Shown here one piece after another: positions 61,740-64,000 of a stretch of DNA of 64,000 nucleotides. Source of the stretch: Halolamina rubra. GTDB lineage: Archaea; Halobacteriota; Halobacteria; Halobacteriales; Haloferacaceae. The stretch is taken from contig NZ_BBJN01000033.1 in NCBI RefSeq assembly GCF_000739555.1, positions 1 to 64,000 of the forward strand, written 5' to 3'. Numbering within the stretch: the stretch's first letter is position 1; every line of letters starts with the position of its first letter. Under the pieces are notes generated by a model. That model had not been told where the DNA came from and searched no databases. It saw nothing but the letters and a program-made list of their open reading frames with translations. The position numbers and the translations under genes were made by a program.

Positions 61740-62177
61740 ATGCCGATCTACGCCGTCAAGACCACCGCGAGCCAGGAGGAGACGGTCGCGGACATGATCG
61801 CCTCGAAGGAGATGCCCGAGATCCACGCCGTGCTGGCGCCGGACTCGCTGACCTCCTACGTGATGGTCGAGGCCGAGGACGACTCGATCATCGAGCGCGT
61901 GCTCGACGAGATCCCCCACGCCAACGGGATCGTGCCGGGCACGTCGTCGATGACCGAGGTCGAACACTTCCTCTCGCCGACCCCCGACGTGGAGGGGATC
62001 GCCGAGGGCGACATCGTCGAGCTCATCGCCGGCCCGTTCAAGGGCGAGAAGGCGCAGGTCCAGCGCATCGACGAGGGGAAAGACCAGGTGACGGTCGAGC
62101 TGTACGAGGCGACGGTGCCGATCCCGGTGACGGTGCGCGGCGACCAGATCCGCGTGCTCGACTCCGAGGAGCGCTGA
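61740..62177 (+). CDS. spt5: Transcription elongation factor Spt5 (NusG)
   Basis: The 145-residue product has an NGN domain (residues 1-85, [20 protein letters not shown]) and a KOW domain (residues 90-140, [20 protein letters not shown]). It binds RNA polymerase with Spt4 and increases processivity. Start follows secE stop without a gap. The ftsZ1-secE-spt5 order is conserved in haloarchaea. Confidence 0.96.
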   Translation: MPIYAVKTTASQEETVADMIASKEMPEIHAVLAPDSLTSYVMVEAEDDSIIERVLDEIPHANGIVPGTSSMTEVEHFLSPTPDVEGIAEGDIVELIAGPFKGEKAQVQRIDEGKDQVTVELYEATVPIPVTVRGDQIRVLDSEER

Positions 62178-62249
62178 GCGACGCGACCGCGGGCAGCTAC
62201 CGACTGCTGGTTTCTCAACGGTTTTGCCGCTCCGGCCACAACGCGGGGT

Positions 62250-62432
62250 ATGGAGTACGACTTCACACGTTCGGTCGCCCCGCTCGTCGCCATCGTCGCC
62301 GTCGCGGCGGTCGCGCTCACGAGCGTGATGACCGCCTCGACCGTGTTCATGATGGTGCTCCCCTCGATGATCGTCTTCTCGGTCGTCGCGTTCTTCCTCG
62401 GGATGAAACACGGCGAGTTCCGCGCGACGTAA
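62250..62432 (+). CDS. Small two-helix membrane protein (DUF7333-like)
   Basis: The 60-residue product has two hydrophobic segments (SVAPLVAIVAVAAVALTSVM and MVLPSMIVFSVVAFFLGMKH) and a short polar end, HGEFRAT. It follows spt5 by 72 nt. No function is known. Confidence 0.68.
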   Translation: MEYDFTRSVAPLVAIVAVAAVALTSVMTASTVFMMVLPSMIVFSVVAFFLGMKHGEFRAT

Positions 62433-62511
62433 CGATCCACGAACCGGTCGGTAGTCGGGTTGTAGCGAGCCGAAAAAGCGATCTCGCCGAGCGCGGCGTC
62501 GACGCCGCGAG

Positions 62512-62811
62512 CTACTCCGAGCGCGCGTTCAGCTGCTTGACGACGCTCTGGAGGTCGGCGCTCTCCTCGATCTCCTCCTTCACCGCCTCACGGGCGCGCA
62601 CGTCGCTACTGTCGGCGTCGTAGGCGCGGACGTACTCCGAGCGCGTGTGCTCGTCGAAGGCGTGCCGGATCGCGAAGTACCCCTCCGGGACGATCGTGCC
62701 ACAGACCGCACACTCGTGGCGCTGGTGTTCGGTCGTCTGGTGGACGATCACCTCCTCCGGGCCGTCGAACTCGCGGCCGCAGCCGTCGATCCCGCAGTTC
62801 CAGGCGTTCAT
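62512..62811 (-). CDS. Zinc-finger-like protein (DUF7565-like)
   Basis: The 99-residue product has a C2H2-like arrangement in WNCGIDGCGREF...VIVHQTTEH and a second, HECAVCGTIVPEGYFAIRHA, then a helical acidic tail. The two Cys-pair/His-pair sets suggest two zinc fingers. DNA or protein binding is possible. The ATG at 62811 begins MNAWNCGID; the upstream frame is Arg-rich and was dropped. Confidence 0.72.
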   Translation of the reverse strand: MNAWNCGIDGCGREFDGPEEVIVHQTTEHQRHECAVCGTIVPEGYFAIRHAFDEHTRSEYVRAYDADSSDVRAREAVKEEIEESADLQSVVKQLNARSE

Positions 62812-62906
62812 ACGCGCTCCGTTGTCGGGGGACGCCAAAAGGGTTCTCCCCGACGCCCGGCATCGAACACGGAGGCTATTTGGGGGGCGACCGACTGGGA
62901 GCGTAC

Positions 62907-63668
62907 GTGACTACGGCGACGACGCGGGTCGACATGCACGTCAAGCTGCTCGACGGGCGGGTCGTCGAGCGGGCGAAAGCCCGGGGGATCGACGTGCTGG
63001 TGTACGCCCCCCACTTCACGCGGCTGCCGGAGATCCGGGAGCGGGCCGAGCGCCACAGCGACGACGAGCTGCTGGTGGTGCCCGGCCGGGAGATATTCAC
63101 GGGCAACTGGCAGAACCGCCGGCACCTGCTCGCGGTGGGGATCTCGGAGCCCGTCCCGGACTTCATCTCCTTCGAGGGGGCGCTCTCCACGCTGGCCGAC
63201 CAGGAAGCCGCGCTCTGTGTCCCCCACCCGACGCTGCTGAACGTGAGCCTGGGCCGCCCGGAGATCCGGGCGTACGCCGACCACATCGACGCCGTCGAGA
63301 GCTACAACGTCAAGTCGCCGCCCCACGTCAACAGCCGGGCGAAGGCGATCATCGAGGAGGCCGGGCTCCCGTCGTTCGGCTCCTCCTACGCGCATCTCCG
63401 CGGGAGCATCGGCGAGGCCTGGACGGAGTTCGACGCCGAGATCGAGAGCGAGAGCGACCTCGTCGACGCGCTCGTCGACGGCGTCGACCGACAGGTCGTC
63501 CACCGCGCCGGCCCGCGCCACCGCCTCTGGAACGCCGCGGAGTTCGCTCACCTGGGGTACGAGAACTCCTGGGGGAAGATCGACCGCCTGTTCCTCTCGG
63601 GCACCGAGCCCACGCACCCCGACCACATCGCCTACGGCGGCCGGTTCGACGACGTGGCGGTGTACTAG
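62907..63668 (+). CDS. PHP-like metal-dependent phosphoesterase with altered first motif
   Basis: The 253-residue product (GTG start) resembles the PHP family: TRVDMHVKLLDGRVVERAKA, VLVYAPHFTRLPEIRERAER, LVVPGREIFTGNWQNRRHLL, LCVPHPTLLNVSLG and PPHVNSRAKAIIEEAGLPSF, ending THPDHIAYGGRFDDVAVY. The usual HxH at the N-terminus is HxK (His-Val-Lys). It may have lost one metal site. An alternative TTG start at 62880 is less likely. Its TAG shares CTAG with the following convergent gene. Confidence 0.75.
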   Translation: MTTATTRVDMHVKLLDGRVVERAKARGIDVLVYAPHFTRLPEIRERAERHSDDELLVVPGREIFTGNWQNRRHLLAVGISEPVPDFISFEGALSTLADQEAALCVPHPTLLNVSLGRPEIRAYADHIDAVESYNVKSPPHVNSRAKAIIEEAGLPSFGSSYAHLRGSIGEAWTEFDAEIESESDLVDALVDGVDRQVVHRAGPRHRLWNAAEFAHLGYENSWGKIDRLFLSGTEPTHPDHIAYGGRFDDVAVY

Positions 63669-64000
63669 ACCATCGCCGTCACGCCGCCGAGCTCCAGCCC
63701 CGGCGGGAGGTACTGCGGCAGCAGGTGGACGAACGCGGCGAACACCGCGACCTCGACCAGCGTGACGACGACGGTGACGACCTCCGCGAACTTGCTCGTG
63801 GTCGTCACGCCCGTCGGCGATCCGAACTCCTCGCTCCAGAACGGGTAGAACAGCGCGATGCCGCGCCTGCTCCCCAGCATGTCCAGCACGTAGTGGCTCA
63901 GGATCCCCGCCCAGACGAAGCTCAGGTTGCCGAAGAAGAACGGGTAGGCGAGCGCGATGCCGAGCACCGGGAGGTTGTGCAGCGTCTTGCGGTGCTTGCC
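63665..64000 (-). CDS. YdjM-type (DUF457) membrane metal-dependent hydrolase, partial
   Basis: The frame is open from the window edge to a TAG at 63665-63667 (112 codons). It starts GKHRKTLHNLPVLGIALA, which contains the HRKTLHN motif of the DUF457/YdjM family, and continues with FVWAGILSHYVLDMLGSRRG, where the His-Asp pair is a metal ligand set. C-terminal helices follow (VVTVVVTLVEVAVFAAFVHL). The N-terminus lies beyond the window. Hydrolase naming comes from the family and is not proven. Confidence 0.78.
   Translation of the reverse strand, partial: GKHRKTLHNLPVLGIALAYPFFFGNLSFVWAGILSHYVLDMLGSRRGIALFYPFWSEEFGSPTGVTTTSKFAEVVTVVVTLVEVAVFAAFVHLLPQYLPPGLELGGVTAMV

Noticed and set aside
62880-62906. 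TTG start for the PHP-like gene
   Set aside because: The GTG at 62907 gives a conserved N-terminus and better spacing.
1-64000. Insertion sequences, integrases or prophage genes
   Set aside because: No transposase, integrase, terminase or capsid signature was found in any frame; only two tRNA-linked scars are suggested.

Overview
The window is haloarchaeal chromosome (class Halobacteria). The supporting signs are very high GC, Asp/Glu-rich proteins and archaeal informational genes: eL44, eS27, aIF2-alpha, Nop10, PAN, Mre11-Rad50, family B polymerase, Spt5 and DtdA. Glycerol-1-phosphate dehydrogenase (archaeal ether lipids), a halocyanin, an intron-bearing tRNA-Gln and TTTAWR-type boxes about 25-30 nt upstream of starts (leaderless transcription) agree. 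The genus cannot be fixed from the sequence; Haloferacales/Halorubraceae is a guess. Genes are dense, with many 1-4 nt start/stop overlaps. No integrase, transposase, CRISPR array or phage gene was found.

Layout. 1-6.2 kb: partial S9 peptidase, J-domain membrane protein, amphi-Trp protein, winged-helix regulator, FAD oxidoreductase, M28 peptidase and a degenerate NAD-kinase-like protein. 6.2-13.3 kb: a respiratory block with halocyanin, split cytochrome b (petB/petD), five or six small uncharacterised membrane proteins and a DUF420 protein, plus nth; no Rieske subunit is seen inside it. 13.6-17 kb: egsA, a LysE exporter, and a DtxR-type regulator next to a GDT1/TMEM165-type cation transporter. 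17-29.2 kb: mixed metabolism (thiolase plus DUF35, a threonine-synthase-like protein lacking the PLP lysine, epimerase, HD hydrolase, AlaX editing protein, DUF3179, DUF3311 plus sodium symporter, ring-cleaving dioxygenase). 29.2-35.4 kb: tRNA-Gln with a duplicated 3' end, ferritin-like plus Cys-tailed DtxR regulator, MFS transporter and sufCBD. 35.6-43.2 kb: DUF2298 membrane protein, then the translation cluster eL44-eS27-aIF2alpha-Nop10-PAC2, MazG and PAN. 43.3-53 kb: mre11-rad50, polB, glycosyltransferase plus GtrA, initiator tRNA-Met. 53-64 kb: Rieske protein, a pabABC-like cluster, aroE, dtdA, ftsZ1-secE-spt5, a PHP-like protein and a partial YdjM-type protein.

The main oddities are these. 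Three genes, including sufD, are each broken by one missing nucleotide, which looks like sequence error or recent decay. Five convergent gene pairs end on one shared CTAG. A 36-bp tandem repeat duplicates the stop region of a gene in the cytochrome b operon, and a 75-bp tandem repeat lies beside a HalOD1 gene. A tRNA-Gln 3' duplication looks like an integration scar. Two proteins keep an enzyme fold but have lost catalytic motifs. DUF numbers are recalled from family knowledge, not searched.
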